A DNA stretch of 64,000 nt from an uncultured Erysipelotrichaceae bacterium (GCA_900538465.1 UPXV01000006.1:17102-81101); one strand, 5' to 3'. Positions 7,942 to 16,924 are shown, counted from the first letter of the stretch. Notes: generated by a model not told the origin, from the letters alone. Translations and numbers: made by a program.

Positions 7942-8862
7942 ATGAAATATTTTAATTTACCACATACAGATTTAGAAGTCTCAAGAATCGCATTAGGTTG
8001 TATGAGAATTGCAAGTAAAAGTGTTGATGAAGTTGAAGAATTGGTTATGACTGCCTTAGATTCAGGAATTAATTTCTTTGATCATGCTGATATTTATGGT
8101 GGTGGAAAGTCTGAAGAAATTTTTGGTGAAGTCTTAAAAAGGCATCCTGAATTTCGTCAAAAAATGGTTATTCAAACAAAATGTGCTATTGTTCCTGGAA
8201 AAAGATATGATTTTTCTAAAGATCATATTGTAAATAGTGTGAATGCATCTTTAAAAAGATTAAATACTGACTATGTTGATATTTTATTATTACATCGTCC
8301 TGATGCTTTATGTGATCCAAAAGAAGTTGCTGAAGCTTTTGATGAATTATATGAAGATGGAAAAGTCAAATACTTTGGTGTTTCTAATCATACGCCTTTA
8401 CAGATTGAACTTTTACAAAAATATACAAAACATCCAATCATTATTAATCAATTACAATTATCTATTGTTCATTCTGTTATGATTGATGCTGGATTAAATA
8501 TGAATATGAAAGAAGCCTGGGCACAAGATAAAGATGGTGGCGTTTTGGATTATTGTCGTTTAAAAGATATTACTATTCAACCATGGAGTGTTGTCCAAGC
8601 CTCTTGGGCTGAAGGAACATTTTTAGATAATCCTGATTATCAAAAATTAAATGATGTCATGCAAGAGCTTGCAGATGAATATCATGTAACGAAGAGTGCT
8701 ATTGCGATTGCTTGGTTACTTCGTCATCCTGCTTGTATGCAACCTATTGTTGGAACAACTTCTCCAAAACATTTAAGAGAAAGTGTTCAAGCGTGTGACA
8801 TTGAATTAACACGTCAACAATGGTATGATCTTTACCTTGCTAGTGATAAGCCTCTTCCTTAA
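7942..8862 (+). CDS. Aldo/keto reductase (YdhF-like)
   Basis: This 306-residue NAD(P)H-dependent oxidoreductase belongs to the AKR superfamily of TIM barrels. The N-terminal IALGCMRIA, the Asp and Tyr of INFFDHADIYGGGKSEE (catalytic Asp and Tyr), the Lys of MVIQTKCAI and the His of LLLHRPDAL form the standard catalytic tetrad. The long loop with VIQ PWSVVQASW and the C-terminal GTTSPKHLRESV cofactor segment match the YdhF branch. The physiological carbonyl substrate cannot be read. It leads a plus-strand operon with two acetyltransferases, 8 bp upstream of the first. Confidence 0.9.
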   Translation: MKYFNLPHTDLEVSRIALGCMRIASKSVDEVEELVMTALDSGINFFDHADIYGGGKSEEIFGEVLKRHPEFRQKMVIQTKCAIVPGKRYDFSKDHIVNSVNASLKRLNTDYVDILLLHRPDALCDPKEVAEAFDELYEDGKVKYFGVSNHTPLQIELLQKYTKHPIIINQLQLSIVHSVMIDAGLNMNMKEAWAQDKDGGVLDYCRLKDITIQPWSVVQASWAEGTFLDNPDYQKLNDVMQELADEYHVTKSAIAIAWLLRHPACMQPIVGTTSPKHLRESVQACDIELTRQQWYDLYLASDKPLP

Positions 8863-8870
8863 GGAGATAT

Positions 8871-9389
8871 ATGAAAATAGAACTCAAAACTTTAGATGAA
8901 ATTGATCCCTATCAATTGGCTCATCAAGCCAATAATCCCCATATTGGTCAATATTTAAGAAATTCCTTTCCCTATCCTTACACATTAGATCATGCAATGA
9001 AATTCATTTCATTTTCTTTACAACATCAAAGTTTAGATTTTGCTATTGTAGTAGATAATCAATGTGTTGGTTGTGTTGGAGTCACTTTTCATAAAGATAT
9101 TTATTTAAAAAATTGTGAAATTGGTTATTGGTTAGGTTATGATTATTGGAATCTTGGAATTATGAATAAGGTTATTGCAATGTTATGCCCTTATCTTTTT
9201 GAAAACTTTACTATCACAAAAATCTGTGCTGAGGTTTTTGCTGAAAATCAAGCTTCTGCTCATATTTTAGAAAAAAATGGTTTTGAAAAAGAAGGCTATT
9301 TAAAAAAACATGTCTATAAAAATGGAAAATATTATGATTTAATCCTCTATGGATTAAGAAAGGAGTCCTATGAGAATAAGAAAATCTAA
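8871..9389 (+). CDS. GNAT acetyltransferase, RimJ/RimL type
   Basis: This 172-residue GCN5-related acetyltransferase has the RimJ/RimL arrangement: an N-terminal substrate half, CEIGYWLGYDYWNLGIMNKV containing the acetyl-CoA loop, and the late motif AENQASAHILEKNGFEKEG near residues 124-142. Members acetylate ribosomal protein N-termini, antibiotics or small amines; the target here is unknown. AAGGAGATAT precedes the ATG. Its last 20 bp overlap the next GNAT gene, so the two are translated together. Confidence 0.85.
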   Translation: MKIELKTLDEIDPYQLAHQANNPHIGQYLRNSFPYPYTLDHAMKFISFSLQHQSLDFAIVVDNQCVGCVGVTFHKDIYLKNCEIGYWLGYDYWNLGIMNKVIAMLCPYLFENFTITKICAEVFAENQASAHILEKNGFEKEGYLKKHVYKNGKYYDLILYGLRKESYENKKI

Positions 9390-9876
9390 ATTGTCTGATA
9401 TTGAAGCTATTATGCGTCTTGTCCACCAAGCACAAAACTATTTTAAAAATGCTAATATTGATCAATGGCAAGATGGTTATCCTAATGATGAAGCAATTGA
9501 AAATGATATAAAAAAGCAATGTAGTTATGTCTTAGAAGATCAAGCAGTTATAGGAACTATGTATTTTGCGATTGAAGATGATCCTAATTATACGACCATT
9601 CAAGGACAATGGCTTACCCAACAACAACCTTATGCTGTTATACATAGAATTGTTGTTGATGAAAATATCAAAGGTCAAAACATGGCTGGTGTTTTGTTAA
9701 ATTATGTTATTGAATATTGCCAAGCACATGATATTGCAAGTATTCGTATTGATACACATGAAGATAATTTATCAATGCAACGTTTTTTAACAAAACATGG
9801 TTTCCAAGCATGTGGTGAAATCACATTGGAAAGTGGTGCACCTCGCATTGGTTTTGAAAAATTATTGAATAAATAA
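9370..9876 (+). CDS. GNAT acetyltransferase
   Basis: A 168-residue GNAT protein of a different branch from its neighbour. It starts MRIRKSKLSDIEAIMRLV, has the beta4 strand and acetyl-CoA loop in IHRIVVDENIKGQNMAGVLL (Q/RxxGxG/A site) and ends with DTHEDNLSMQRFLTKHGF, the usual alpha4 segment. The motif set is intact, so it should be active, but the substrate is not readable. It overlaps the preceding gene by 20 bp and has its own AAAGGAG site inside that gene. A hairpin follows. Confidence 0.85.
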   Translation: MRIRKSKLSDIEAIMRLVHQAQNYFKNANIDQWQDGYPNDEAIENDIKKQCSYVLEDQAVIGTMYFAIEDDPNYTTIQGQWLTQQQPYAVIHRIVVDENIKGQNMAGVLLNYVIEYCQAHDIASIRIDTHEDNLSMQRFLTKHGFQACGEITLESGAPRIGFEKLLNK

Positions 9877-9883
9877 ACAAGCG

Positions 9884-9916
9884 CCTTCATATATAAAAAT
9901 ATGGAGGTCTTTTCTT
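9884..9916 (+). terminator. Hairpin that is both terminator-like and covers the next ribosome site
   Basis: CCTTCATAT (9884-9892) pairs with ATATGGAGG (9899-9907, one G-U) and is followed by a T-rich run. The 3-prime arm contains the GGAGG site of the ferritin-like gene, whose ATG is at 9917. Folding would therefore end transcription or block translation. Confidence 0.6.
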
Positions 9917-10435
9917 ATGAAATATTATGTTGATAAACCTTATCCACCTATTGATGAATTGGATATAAATGTTGAATATGGTCAAATGATGCTTACCAAT
10001 GTTGGCGGGCTCCATTCAGAAATGAATGCTGTTAGTTTATATTTTTATAATCATGTTATGTGTGAAGACAGTTGGAGTGAACTTGCTGAAGTTATGCAAG
10101 GCATAAGTCTTGTCGAAATGCATCACCTAGAAATCTTTTCTAAGATGTGTTGTAAACTTGGTGTCGATCCTCGTTTATGGGATTGTCAAAATGACTTTTT
10201 AGAATATTGGTCACCTGGCTACAATGTTTATCCTCGTCAAATCAATACGATGTTAGAAAATGCAATTATTCAAGAACAAAACACTATCACAACTTATCAA
10301 TATCAGTTATCTTGTATTGATGAACCCATTATTCAAGATGTCTTAAAAAGAATTATTCTAGATGAACAATTACATGTTGAAATATTTGAAAAAATGTTAA
10401 GAGAATATCATCAACAAAGTGAAACTGATTTTTAA
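9917..10435 (+). CDS. Ferritin-like di-iron protein
   Basis: This 172-residue four-helix protein carries a complete carboxylate di-iron ligand set in the order E35, E67xxH70, E120, E150xxH153, the rubrerythrin/ferritin-like pattern. There is no rubredoxin Cys4 tail, so it is a short erythrin, or related to the manganese catalase or CotJC group. Such proteins reduce peroxide or store iron in anaerobes; the exact reaction cannot be assigned. Four to five Cys residues are scattered without a metal-site spacing. Translation probably depends on opening the hairpin over its ribosome site. A bidirectional terminator follows. Confidence 0.75.
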   Translation: MKYYVDKPYPPIDELDINVEYGQMMLTNVGGLHSEMNAVSLYFYNHVMCEDSWSELAEVMQGISLVEMHHLEIFSKMCCKLGVDPRLWDCQNDFLEYWSPGYNVYPRQINTMLENAIIQEQNTITTYQYQLSCIDEPIIQDVLKRIILDEQLHVEIFEKMLREYHQQSETDF

Positions 10436-10477
10436 AAATCTATTTTTATCTTACTTAAAATAAGTTATTAAGCAACA

Positions 10478-10513
10478 TAAAAACTCTGTCATTCTTTTGG
10501 CAGAGTTTCTTTG
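10478..10513. terminator. Bidirectional terminator between the ferritin-like and YitT genes
   Basis: AAACTCTGTC (10481-10490) pairs with GGCAGAGTTT (10499-10508, one G-U), flanked by A-rich and T-rich sides. The genes on both sides converge here. Confidence 0.8.
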
Positions 10514-10514
10514 T

Positions 10515-11396
10515 TTATTCAATTGGTTCTTGATAGAAACGTCCTGTAACACCTTCTGATTTCACAACATTAATAAAGACTTGAGTATCTAACTCTTTAA
10601 CAAATTGAATAACATCTTTCACTTCATCAGCCCCAACAACTGTATATAATAAAGATTTATTTTCTTTTAAATAACAACCTTTACCTTCTATTCTTGTTAC
10701 ACCATGATGCGTATATGTCATTAATTCTTGTTCAATCACTTCTGCATTTTTAGTCACAATAAATAATGTAACTTTTTGATCTCTTTGATGGAATCTTTCT
10801 ATAATTTGTGTTGATACAAATTGGAAGATAATTGAATACATAGCTGCTTCAAATCCAAATAAGAAACTTGCTGTAATCAAAATAACAACATTAATACCAA
10901 ATACAAAGTTCCATGATGGTTTCTTTAACTTATTGGATAAGTACACAGCAATAAAATCTGTTCCTCCACTTGATGCCTTTCCAGATAATGCAATAACAAT
11001 CGCAATTCCATTTAAAATCCCACCAAATACAGATACTAATAATGGATCATATGTAATTGGTGTCACTGGTATCAAGTCTACTAAAAATGAATTTAAAACA
11101 ATCATTAAAACAGAGTAACTTGTAAACTTTTTCCCAATCATTTTAAATCCAATAAATGCAGGTAAAGCATTTAATGAAATATTAATAATAGAATAAGGTA
11201 TTGTGATTCCTAAAAAAACATCTGCTGATCTTTGTAATAATAATGATAATCCTGTAAATCCCCCAGGAATTAAATTTCCTGCTCTTACAAATGACTTAAT
11301 ATTGACTGACATAATAAGTGATGCAATCAATACACATACAATTGATGTCAAATGTTTCTTCCACTCTTTTTCATCTTTTGTCTTTGCGTAAACCAT
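10515..11396 (-). CDS. YitT family membrane protein with DUF2179 domain
   Basis: This 293-residue protein has about five membrane helices (YitT/DUF161 region, residues about 15-205) with the repeated VRAGNLIPGGFTGLSLLL and ALSGKASSGGTDFIAVYL loops. It then has a cytoplasmic DUF2179 domain (about 215-290) with the sequence THHGVTRIEGKGCY. The family is widespread in Firmicutes and its transport role is unproved. A start at 11396 is chosen because GGGAGG lies just upstream, and because the promoter falls inside the longer 11450 reading frame. It is transcribed alone. Confidence 0.85.
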   Translation of the reverse strand: MVYAKTKDEKEWKKHLTSIVCVLIASLIMSVNIKSFVRAGNLIPGGFTGLSLLLQRSADVFLGITIPYSIINISLNALPAFIGFKMIGKKFTSYSVLMIVLNSFLVDLIPVTPITYDPLLVSVFGGILNGIAIVIALSGKASSGGTDFIAVYLSNKLKKPSWNFVFGINVVILITASFLFGFEAAMYSIIFQFVSTQIIERFHQRDQKVTLFIVTKNAEVIEQELMTYTHHGVTRIEGKGCYLKENKSLLYTVVGADEVKDVIQFVKELDTQVFINVVKSEGVTGRFYQEPIE

Positions 11397-11421
11397 AGTG
11401 TCCTCCCTAAAATACGCACTT

Positions 11422-11450
11422 ATTATACGCTTGTACAAACACGAATACAA
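11422..11450 (-). promoter_or_regulatory. Sigma-A promoter of the YitT gene with internal palindrome
   Basis: On the minus strand TTGTAT (11450-11445), 17 bp, TATAAT (11427-11422). The spacer contains the 8-bp palindrome TTGTACAA, a possible operator. Confidence 0.7.
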
Positions 11451-11536
11451 TATTATTTTCGCTTTTTTTCTACATAGTTTTCAATATCTTTTTTTATACT
11501 CTCTATGTTTTTTGAGTTTTAATAAAATGTATGTAC

Positions 11537-11571
11537 ATTAAAACAATAAAGGAATCCTTTATTGTTTTAAT
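11537..11571 (-). terminator. Terminator of the GH25 lysin gene
   Basis: A 17-bp perfect stem: ATTAAAACAATAAAGGA (11537-11553) with its complement at 11555-11571, around one unpaired base. It overlaps the end of the lysin coding sequence. The 11572-11590 side is T/C-rich. Confidence 0.75.
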
Positions 11572-12572
11572 CTTCCCTCTTTTAATAGTCTTAAGAGTTC
11601 TAAGTTTTGTTTTGCACTACCCGTATAATTATCTATACCATTTCTTCTTGCTATCTCTCTTCTTGATGCAAAGGAAGCATCAACTCCAATTTGTGTTAAA
11701 GCATCAACTAATGAATCTCCTCGAAAAGTTGGATTTGATAAATAACGCATTATTCCTGTTATACTATCATTATTGACCCATCCTAATCCATTACCAATTA
11801 AATATGGATTTCTAGCACCTTCAACTATTCTTGTAATAGTTCCATGATTCATATATGGAATCAATGGTATACTGCTTTCTGAAGAAATATAGACATGGTT
11901 AAAAGTCACATGATCTCCAACTTGATATCTTTCTTGTGGCGTCTCTGTATCAGGTCTATCAAAATTGTTAAAGCCACCTTCCCTAATTTCAGTTGGAAAG
12001 TCTCTAAATGCATAGTTTCGATCAACTGGTGCATTAATTCCTTCAACAAATCCTTTATCCGTATATTGCCACATATCAAATCCTTCTGCTCCTAATTCCT
12101 CAGCATATCTTGCGACCCATCTTGTATAACGTTTAAATAACGCTCCTGTTAATTTAGATGTCCACCAATAATAAGAAGCATAGAATCCTGGGAAATAATT
12201 ATTTCTTGCTAACTCATCTGCCCAAACCCGACAGTTTCTTTCTATTTGTTCATTTGTTAATCTGCCAATTCTTGGATCTTCTAAGTCTAAATAAACGGGA
12301 TACTCCATTTTATAATCTTTTACTAATCGCATAACATGACGTGCTTCTGAAAGAGCAGCTCTTTCATCAGTTGCATATGAATATAAATAGACTCCAAAAG
12401 GAATTCCTAATCTTGTACATTCATCTGCATTTCTTTTAAATGTCGGATCATCTTGTCCTGGTATATCTTGTCCATAACCACATCTTAAAATAGCAAAATC
12501 AATATGCTCTTTAACCAATTCCCAATCTATCTCACCTTGATATTGTGAAACATCAATACCTTCTCTAACCAT
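11559..12572 (-). CDS. GH25 muramidase with SH3-like linker and Cpl-7 cell-wall binding repeat
   Basis: This 337-residue lysozyme cleaves the MurNAc-GlcNAc bond. The GH25 domain (about 3-195) has REGIDVSQYQG with D7 and the YLDLEDP motif with D96 and E98, all catalytic positions. A middle part (about 215-275) with YQVGDHVTFNHVY resembles a bacterial SH3 domain. A C-terminal unit (about 281-336) with GVDASFASRREIARRNGI matches the Cpl-7 (CW_7) wall-binding repeat known from phage endolysins. No signal peptide is present, so it needs lysis, a holin or mother-cell expression to reach the wall. The ATG at 12572 follows GGGAGG; an in-frame TTG one codon earlier is rejected. Confidence 0.85.
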   Translation of the reverse strand: MVREGIDVSQYQGEIDWELVKEHIDFAILRCGYGQDIPGQDDPTFKRNADECTRLGIPFGVYLYSYATDERAALSEARHVMRLVKDYKMEYPVYLDLEDPRIGRLTNEQIERNCRVWADELARNNYFPGFYASYYWWTSKLTGALFKRYTRWVARYAEELGAEGFDMWQYTDKGFVEGINAPVDRNYAFRDFPTEIREGGFNNFDRPDTETPQERYQVGDHVTFNHVYISSESSIPLIPYMNHGTITRIVEGARNPYLIGNGLGWVNNDSITGIMRYLSNPTFRGDSLVDALTQIGVDASFASRREIARRNGIDNYTGSAKQNLELLRLLKEGRLKQ

Positions 12573-12788
12573 CAATTCACCTCCCTCAAAATACTATATG
12601 TCAAAATGAAAAGAGTGCCTTTACATTTGACACAATTTTGATGACTTTATATTATATGTTTCATTTATAAGAGAATGACTTTTCTTTTTTTATCATCACC
12701 ATCAGCAAATAAATAGTTTATTCATACCTTTATAATAAGGCTGTTGTCGATATTTAACAAATATTGGTACTCATTTCTTAAAAATATG

Positions 12789-12797
12789 TGTTATAAT
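12789..12797 (+). promoter_or_regulatory. Extended -10 promoter element of the NlpC/P60 gene
   Basis: TGT-TATAAT lies 21 bases before the ATG at 12818, with an AGAGGTGA ribosome site between. A convincing -35 at normal spacing is not visible. Confidence 0.55.
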
Positions 12798-12817
12798 AAA
12801 AAAGCAGAGGTGATGAA

Positions 12818-14005
12818 ATGAAAAAATTATGTTTAAGTCTCTTAGCAATATGTTCTCTATTTGCAATGACAATTTCTTATAATCCTATTAAAGCAACGGA
12901 TTTTGAAGGAAATGAAGATAAGTATATCAAAATATGTTCATCTAACTTAACAAATTCTAATAAAAAAACTTGTCAGGAGTTTAATGAATATTTAAGTAAA
13001 AAGAATAGTGATCTCAAAAAAGAAATAAAAGAGACAAAGAAAGAATTAAACGATACAAAAAATGATATTGAAACTGTTTCAAGTAAAATAAGCACATTAA
13101 ATTCTCAGATTTCTTCAAAAGAATCTGAAATTAATTATCTTTTATCTTCAATTACCAAAATTGAAAAAGATATTTCAAAAAAAGAAAAGCAAATGCAAGA
13201 TCGATTATATGTTATGCAAACTACATATAATTCTAATTGGATGATTGATTTCTTATTTGGTTCTGAAGATTTTACAACTTTCTTTTCTAGACTTGCAAGT
13301 ATCAATGATATTACAAGTTATGAAAAAGAACTTGTTGAAGATTTAAATAGTCAAAAGAAAAGCTTAAGTAAGCAAAAAGAAACATTGCTTAATGCAAAAG
13401 CTGCATTACAATCTCAAAAGAATACTCAACTTGCTTTGCAAGATAAGTTAGAGAGTTTAAAAGCTTCTCAGCAAAGTCAAATTACAGCTAACCAAAAAGA
13501 ATCCAAAAAAGTTTCTGCAGCACAAAAGAAAATTGATGATGCATTGACAGAATTGATGTCTAAAGCTCCTAGTGGTGGAGGTGGAGGAGGATCCTATGTT
13601 GCTGGTTCTTCTGAAGCTGGAAATGCAATTGCTCAAAAAGCTTTAACACGTTTAGGAAAACGTTATTGGTGGGGTGCAAATGGTCCAAACTATTTTGACT
13701 GTTCTGGTTTGGTTTATTGGGCTCACAATCAAGCTGGCGTGAAATTAGGTCGTACAACAGCTGCTGGATATTCACGTGCTGGTAAATCAATTTCAAGATC
13801 ACAATTACAAGCAGGTGATGTGATTACATTTAGTTATGGTAGTGGTGTTGCACATATCGGTATCTATATTGGTGGAGGAAGTTTCGTTCATGCTGCTGGA
13901 CAAGGTTCTGGTACAGTTGGACAATATCCAAACCAATGCGTAAAAACAGCAAACCTTGCTGGATATTGGGAAAGATATGTTTATAACTATCGAAGATTAT
14001 ATTAA
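12818..14005 (+). CDS. Secreted NlpC/P60 peptidoglycan hydrolase with coiled coil (PcsB/SagA/CwlO type)
   Basis: This 395-residue protein has a signal peptide (about 1-26, cleavage near KATDFEG), a long coiled coil (about 55-250), a Gly linker (252-258) and an NlpC/P60 domain (about 265-395). The catalytic Cys is C295 in YFDCSGLVYWAH, with H346 in GVAHIGIY and H358 in FVHAA as the remaining residues. Such enzymes cut the gamma-D-Glu to diamino acid bond; the coiled coil is known in PcsB and CwlO to be gated by FtsEX. No ftsEX is adjacent. It is monocistronic with its own promoter and a bidirectional terminator, and is one of three wall hydrolases or wall-type proteins in this half of the window. 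Confidence 0.9.
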   Translation: MKKLCLSLLAICSLFAMTISYNPIKATDFEGNEDKYIKICSSNLTNSNKKTCQEFNEYLSKKNSDLKKEIKETKKELNDTKNDIETVSSKISTLNSQISSKESEINYLLSSITKIEKDISKKEKQMQDRLYVMQTTYNSNWMIDFLFGSEDFTTFFSRLASINDITSYEKELVEDLNSQKKSLSKQKETLLNAKAALQSQKNTQLALQDKLESLKASQQSQITANQKESKKVSAAQKKIDDALTELMSKAPSGGGGGGSYVAGSSEAGNAIAQKALTRLGKRYWWGANGPNYFDCSGLVYWAHNQAGVKLGRTTAAGYSRAGKSISRSQLQAGDVITFSYGSGVAHIGIYIGGGSFVHAAGQGSGTVGQYPNQCVKTANLAGYWERYVYNYRRLY

Positions 14006-14038
14006 AAGATTTAGGATTCAATTCCTAAATCTTTTTTT
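14004..14038. terminator. Bidirectional terminator between the NlpC/P60 and ldh genes
   Basis: AAAGATTTAGGA (14005-14016) pairs with TCCTAAATCTTT (14023-14034), a 12-bp perfect stem with A and T runs on either side, at a convergent junction. Confidence 0.9.
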
Positions 14039-14970
14039 ACTTCTCGTTTAATTGTTCTTAAAATTTCATAGCTTTCGTCAAATTTATTTTGATCGACTCC
14101 GTTTAAAGGTAACTCAATAATTTCTTTAATTCCTTCTCTATTAATGACACATGGAACTCCGATATAAATATCTTTATGTTTATACTCTCCATCTAAATAA
14201 GCACTTACACATAAAATCTTATTTTCATCATTAAAAATAGAATTCACTAATTTATTTAAAGCTAATCCTATTCCATAGTAAGTTGCTTTTTTTCTTTCAA
14301 TAATCTCATACGCAGCATTTTTAACTTCATTGTATATTTCACTTAAATCATTCATATCTAGTTTTTGTTCTTCTACATACTCAATTAATGTTTTACATCC
14401 TACATATGTATTCATCCAAGAAATAAATGACGAATCACCATGTTCTCCTAAAATATACGCTTCAATATCATCACTTGAAACACTTAAATATTCACTCAAT
14501 AAATATCTCATACGTGCAGTATCTAATAAAGTTCCAGTCCCTATAACTTTATGTTTATCAATTCCCATTGTTTTATAAGCAACATAACTTAAAATATCTA
14601 CAGGATTACTTGCAACTATAACAATTCCATGAAAGCCACTTCCTTTAATTTTCAAAGCTATATCTTTCATAATTCTAGTATTGATTTTTGTTAATTCTAA
14701 TCTTGTTTGACCTTCTTTTTGATTGGCACCTGCACAAATCACAACAATATCACTATCTCGACAATCCTGATACGTTCCCGCTTTAATTTTCATTTTTTTA
14801 AAACTATAAGGAAGTCCATGATTTAAATCCATTGCTTCCCCTTTTGCTTTTTCTTCATCTATATCTATTAAAACCAATTCATCTATTCCACCAGTATTCA
14901 TTAAAGAATAAGCCATACTCATTCCTACCATACCTGTTCCAACCAAAACAACTTTTCTACTTTCCTTCAT
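14011..14970 (-). CDS. ldh: L-lactate dehydrogenase
   Basis: This enzyme reduces pyruvate to L-lactate with NADH, regenerating NAD in fermentation. The 319-residue product has the Rossmann motif VGTGMVGMSMAYSL near its start, VVICAGANQKEGQTRLEL with the catalytic Arg loop, VASNPVDILSY, and GEHGDSSFISW with the catalytic His. The Gln in the ANQKEGQTR loop supports lactate over malate. I prefer the ATG at 14970 because GGTGAT lies five bases upstream; ATGs at 14982 and 14976 are alternatives. It shares a convergent terminator with the NlpC/P60 gene and lies downstream of the fructose operon. Confidence 0.9.
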   Translation of the reverse strand: MKESRKVVLVGTGMVGMSMAYSLMNTGGIDELVLIDIDEEKAKGEAMDLNHGLPYSFKKMKIKAGTYQDCRDSDIVVICAGANQKEGQTRLELTKINTRIMKDIALKIKGSGFHGIVIVASNPVDILSYVAYKTMGIDKHKVIGTGTLLDTARMRYLLSEYLSVSSDDIEAYILGEHGDSSFISWMNTYVGCKTLIEYVEEQKLDMNDLSEIYNEVKNAAYEIIERKKATYYGIGLALNKLVNSIFNDENKILCVSAYLDGEYKHKDIYIGVPCVINREGIKEIIELPLNGVDQNKFDESYEILRTIKREVKKDLGIES

Positions 14971-15018
14971 TATCATCACCATATCTAGTATGATTTATAT
15001 TTTCTATTTTATACAAAA

Positions 15019-15050
15019 GAAAAAACCTTTATTCATTTAAAGGTTTTTTC
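15019..15050 (-). terminator. fruKA operon terminator
   Basis: GAAAAAACCTTTA (15019-15031) and TAAAGGTTTTTTC (15038-15050) form a 13-bp stem with a built-in U tract. It overlaps the fruA stop codon. Confidence 0.85.
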
Positions 15051-16924
15051 ATAATCATTATTAAGCTGACACCTATTAACATAGATGCTAATAAAGTGAT
15101 TAAAAATAAAATTGGATTATCTATGAAGAAGATTGTAAAAATTCCTCCATGTGGGAATAATTGTCCACACTCAAAAAACATAGCCATTCCTCCAGCAATA
15201 GAAGAAGCAATAATACAAGGTATATGAATTCCTTTTTTATCATTTTTCATATAAGGAATTGCTTCTTCACTTACAAAACATAAACCTTTTATAATACAAT
15301 GTATTTTATTTTTTCTTTCCTCATCAGTAAATATAGAAGGAGATAAATACATTGCAACTCCAATCATAATTGGAGGAATCATTCCACCAAGCATAGCTGC
15401 ACACATAAGACCTGTTTTTTGCTCAAAGATACAAATCATTCCAAGACAATAAGCAATTTTATTAATAGGTCCACCCATATCAATTGCCATCATTGCACCA
15501 ATGACTAATCCTAATATAACTGAGACTATAGGATCATTAAATAATGAGAAATTTGTTTTTAAACTATCTATAGAATTTTGTGGAATAGCTTCTAAAATCA
15601 CTACCATAATCAAAAATCCAACCAAAGGTGCAATCAGATTAGGAATAAGACTATGTAAATCTTCTGGTAAATAATGACACAGTTTTTGTATAGCAAGAAC
15701 AATATATCCCGAAGCAAGTCCTATACAAATAACTATAATTGCCGAGGATGTGATTCCTGCATAATTAGATATAAAAGAGGCAACCAATGCAACGACAAAA
15801 CCACTTTTCCCACTAATACTATCAGCAATAAAAGATGGTAAAATAATCAATGCTAATGTTAATGAAACTTGACTCGCATAAGGAATATAATTAGCAATTG
15901 CTGATGAAGCAGCCCCTTCTGCTTGATTTTGTTGCATGATATCTGTTAAAAATGGAGTGATTTTTGCAAGAATACCATAAATCATTAATAAAGGAATAAT
16001 TTGAGAAAAACCATTCATCATATGATTATATAATTTTTTGAAAATATTCTCTTTTACTGATTTTTCTTTTTGAATTGGTTGTTTGGAAGTTTCTATATTT
16101 TCTTCTTGATTCATTGCTTCTTCAAGTAATTCTTCAGCATTATGAATTCCTTTGGCAACTGGAACTTGAATTATTCTTTTTTGAGAAAAGCGTTCCATTT
16201 CTACTTTTTTATCTGCAGCAACAATAACACATTTTGCTTGATCAATATCCTCTTGTGTTAATTTGTTTTTGATACCACTTGCTCCATTCGTTTCAACTTT
16301 AATATGAATTCCCATTTTCTTTGCAGTTTCTTCTAATGATTTGGCTGCCATGTATGTATGCGCAATTCCTGTTGGGCAAGCAGTTACAGCAACAACATCT
16401 AATTTTTCTACTACGGGTTGATCTTTTGAAGTTTCTTTATTGATAACAGGTTGAACTTCTTGTACTGGTTCTTCCATTTCACTACAAAGAATATCAATAA
16501 AATTTTTAGGCGTATATGCATTTAATAAATATTGAACAGTTTTTTCATTCATAAGTATTTGACTTAATTGAGCTAATATTTGTAAATGTTTTGAACCACC
16601 ATCTTTTGGAACTGCAATCATAAAAAATATCTTAGCAGGTTGATTATCTAATGATCGAAAATCTACCCCTTCTTTATCTACCATAGCAACCAATGATGGA
16701 TAATTAACTGAATCATCTTGAGCATGTGGAATGGCAATCATATTTCCTACACCTGTAGAAGATAATTTTTCTCTTTTATAGATAGCTTCTTGAAATGCCT
16801 CTTTATCATGAATATGCTGACATTCAAAATGCTTATCTATCATTCTTTCAATTGCTTCTTCTTTGTTTTTGTTGTGTACATAAAGAATGACGCTATCTTC
16901 TTTAAGTAAATCTTTAATATTCAT
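15029..16924 (-). CDS. fruA: PTS fructose transporter, EIIABC fusion
   Basis: This 631-residue protein imports fructose and phosphorylates it at C1. EIIA lies at about 1-147, with the phospho-His in AIPHAQDDSV. EIIB lies at about 175-275, with the phospho-Cys in VTACPTGIAHTYMA. A charged linker leads to a membrane EIIC of about eight to ten helices (about 300-630) containing the GPINKIAY loop. The A-B-C order matches Firmicute FruA. Its start overlaps the end of fruK by 11 bp, so the two are translationally coupled. No fruR is present next to it. Mannose or tagatose specificity is possible but less likely given fruK. Confidence 0.9.
   Translation of the reverse strand: MNIKDLLKEDSVILYVHNKNKEEAIERMIDKHFECQHIHDKEAFQEAIYKREKLSSTGVGNMIAIPHAQDDSVNYPSLVAMVDKEGVDFRSLDNQPAKIFFMIAVPKDGGSKHLQILAQLSQILMNEKTVQYLLNAYTPKNFIDILCSEMEEPVQEVQPVINKETSKDQPVVEKLDVVAVTACPTGIAHTYMAAKSLEETAKKMGIHIKVETNGASGIKNKLTQEDIDQAKCVIVAADKKVEMERFSQKRIIQVPVAKGIHNAEELLEEAMNQEENIETSKQPIQKEKSVKENIFKKLYNHMMNGFSQIIPLLMIYGILAKITPFLTDIMQQNQAEGAASSAIANYIPYASQVSLTLALIILPSFIADSISGKSGFVVALVASFISNYAGITSSAIIVICIGLASGYIVLAIQKLCHYLPEDLHSLIPNLIAPLVGFLIMVVILEAIPQNSIDSLKTNFSLFNDPIVSVILGLVIGAMMAIDMGGPINKIAYCLGMICIFEQKTGLMCAAMLGGMIPPIMIGVAMYLSPSIFTDEERKNKIHCIIKGLCFVSEEAIPYMKNDKKGIHIPCIIASSIAGGMAMFFECGQLFPHGGIFTIFFIDNPILFLITLLASMLIGVSLIMIMKKPLNE

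Noticed and set aside
11559..14005. Prophage lysis module (GH25 lysin plus NlpC/P60)
   Set aside because: No holin, capsid, integrase or att site; the NlpC protein has a signal peptide and coiled coil of cellular type.
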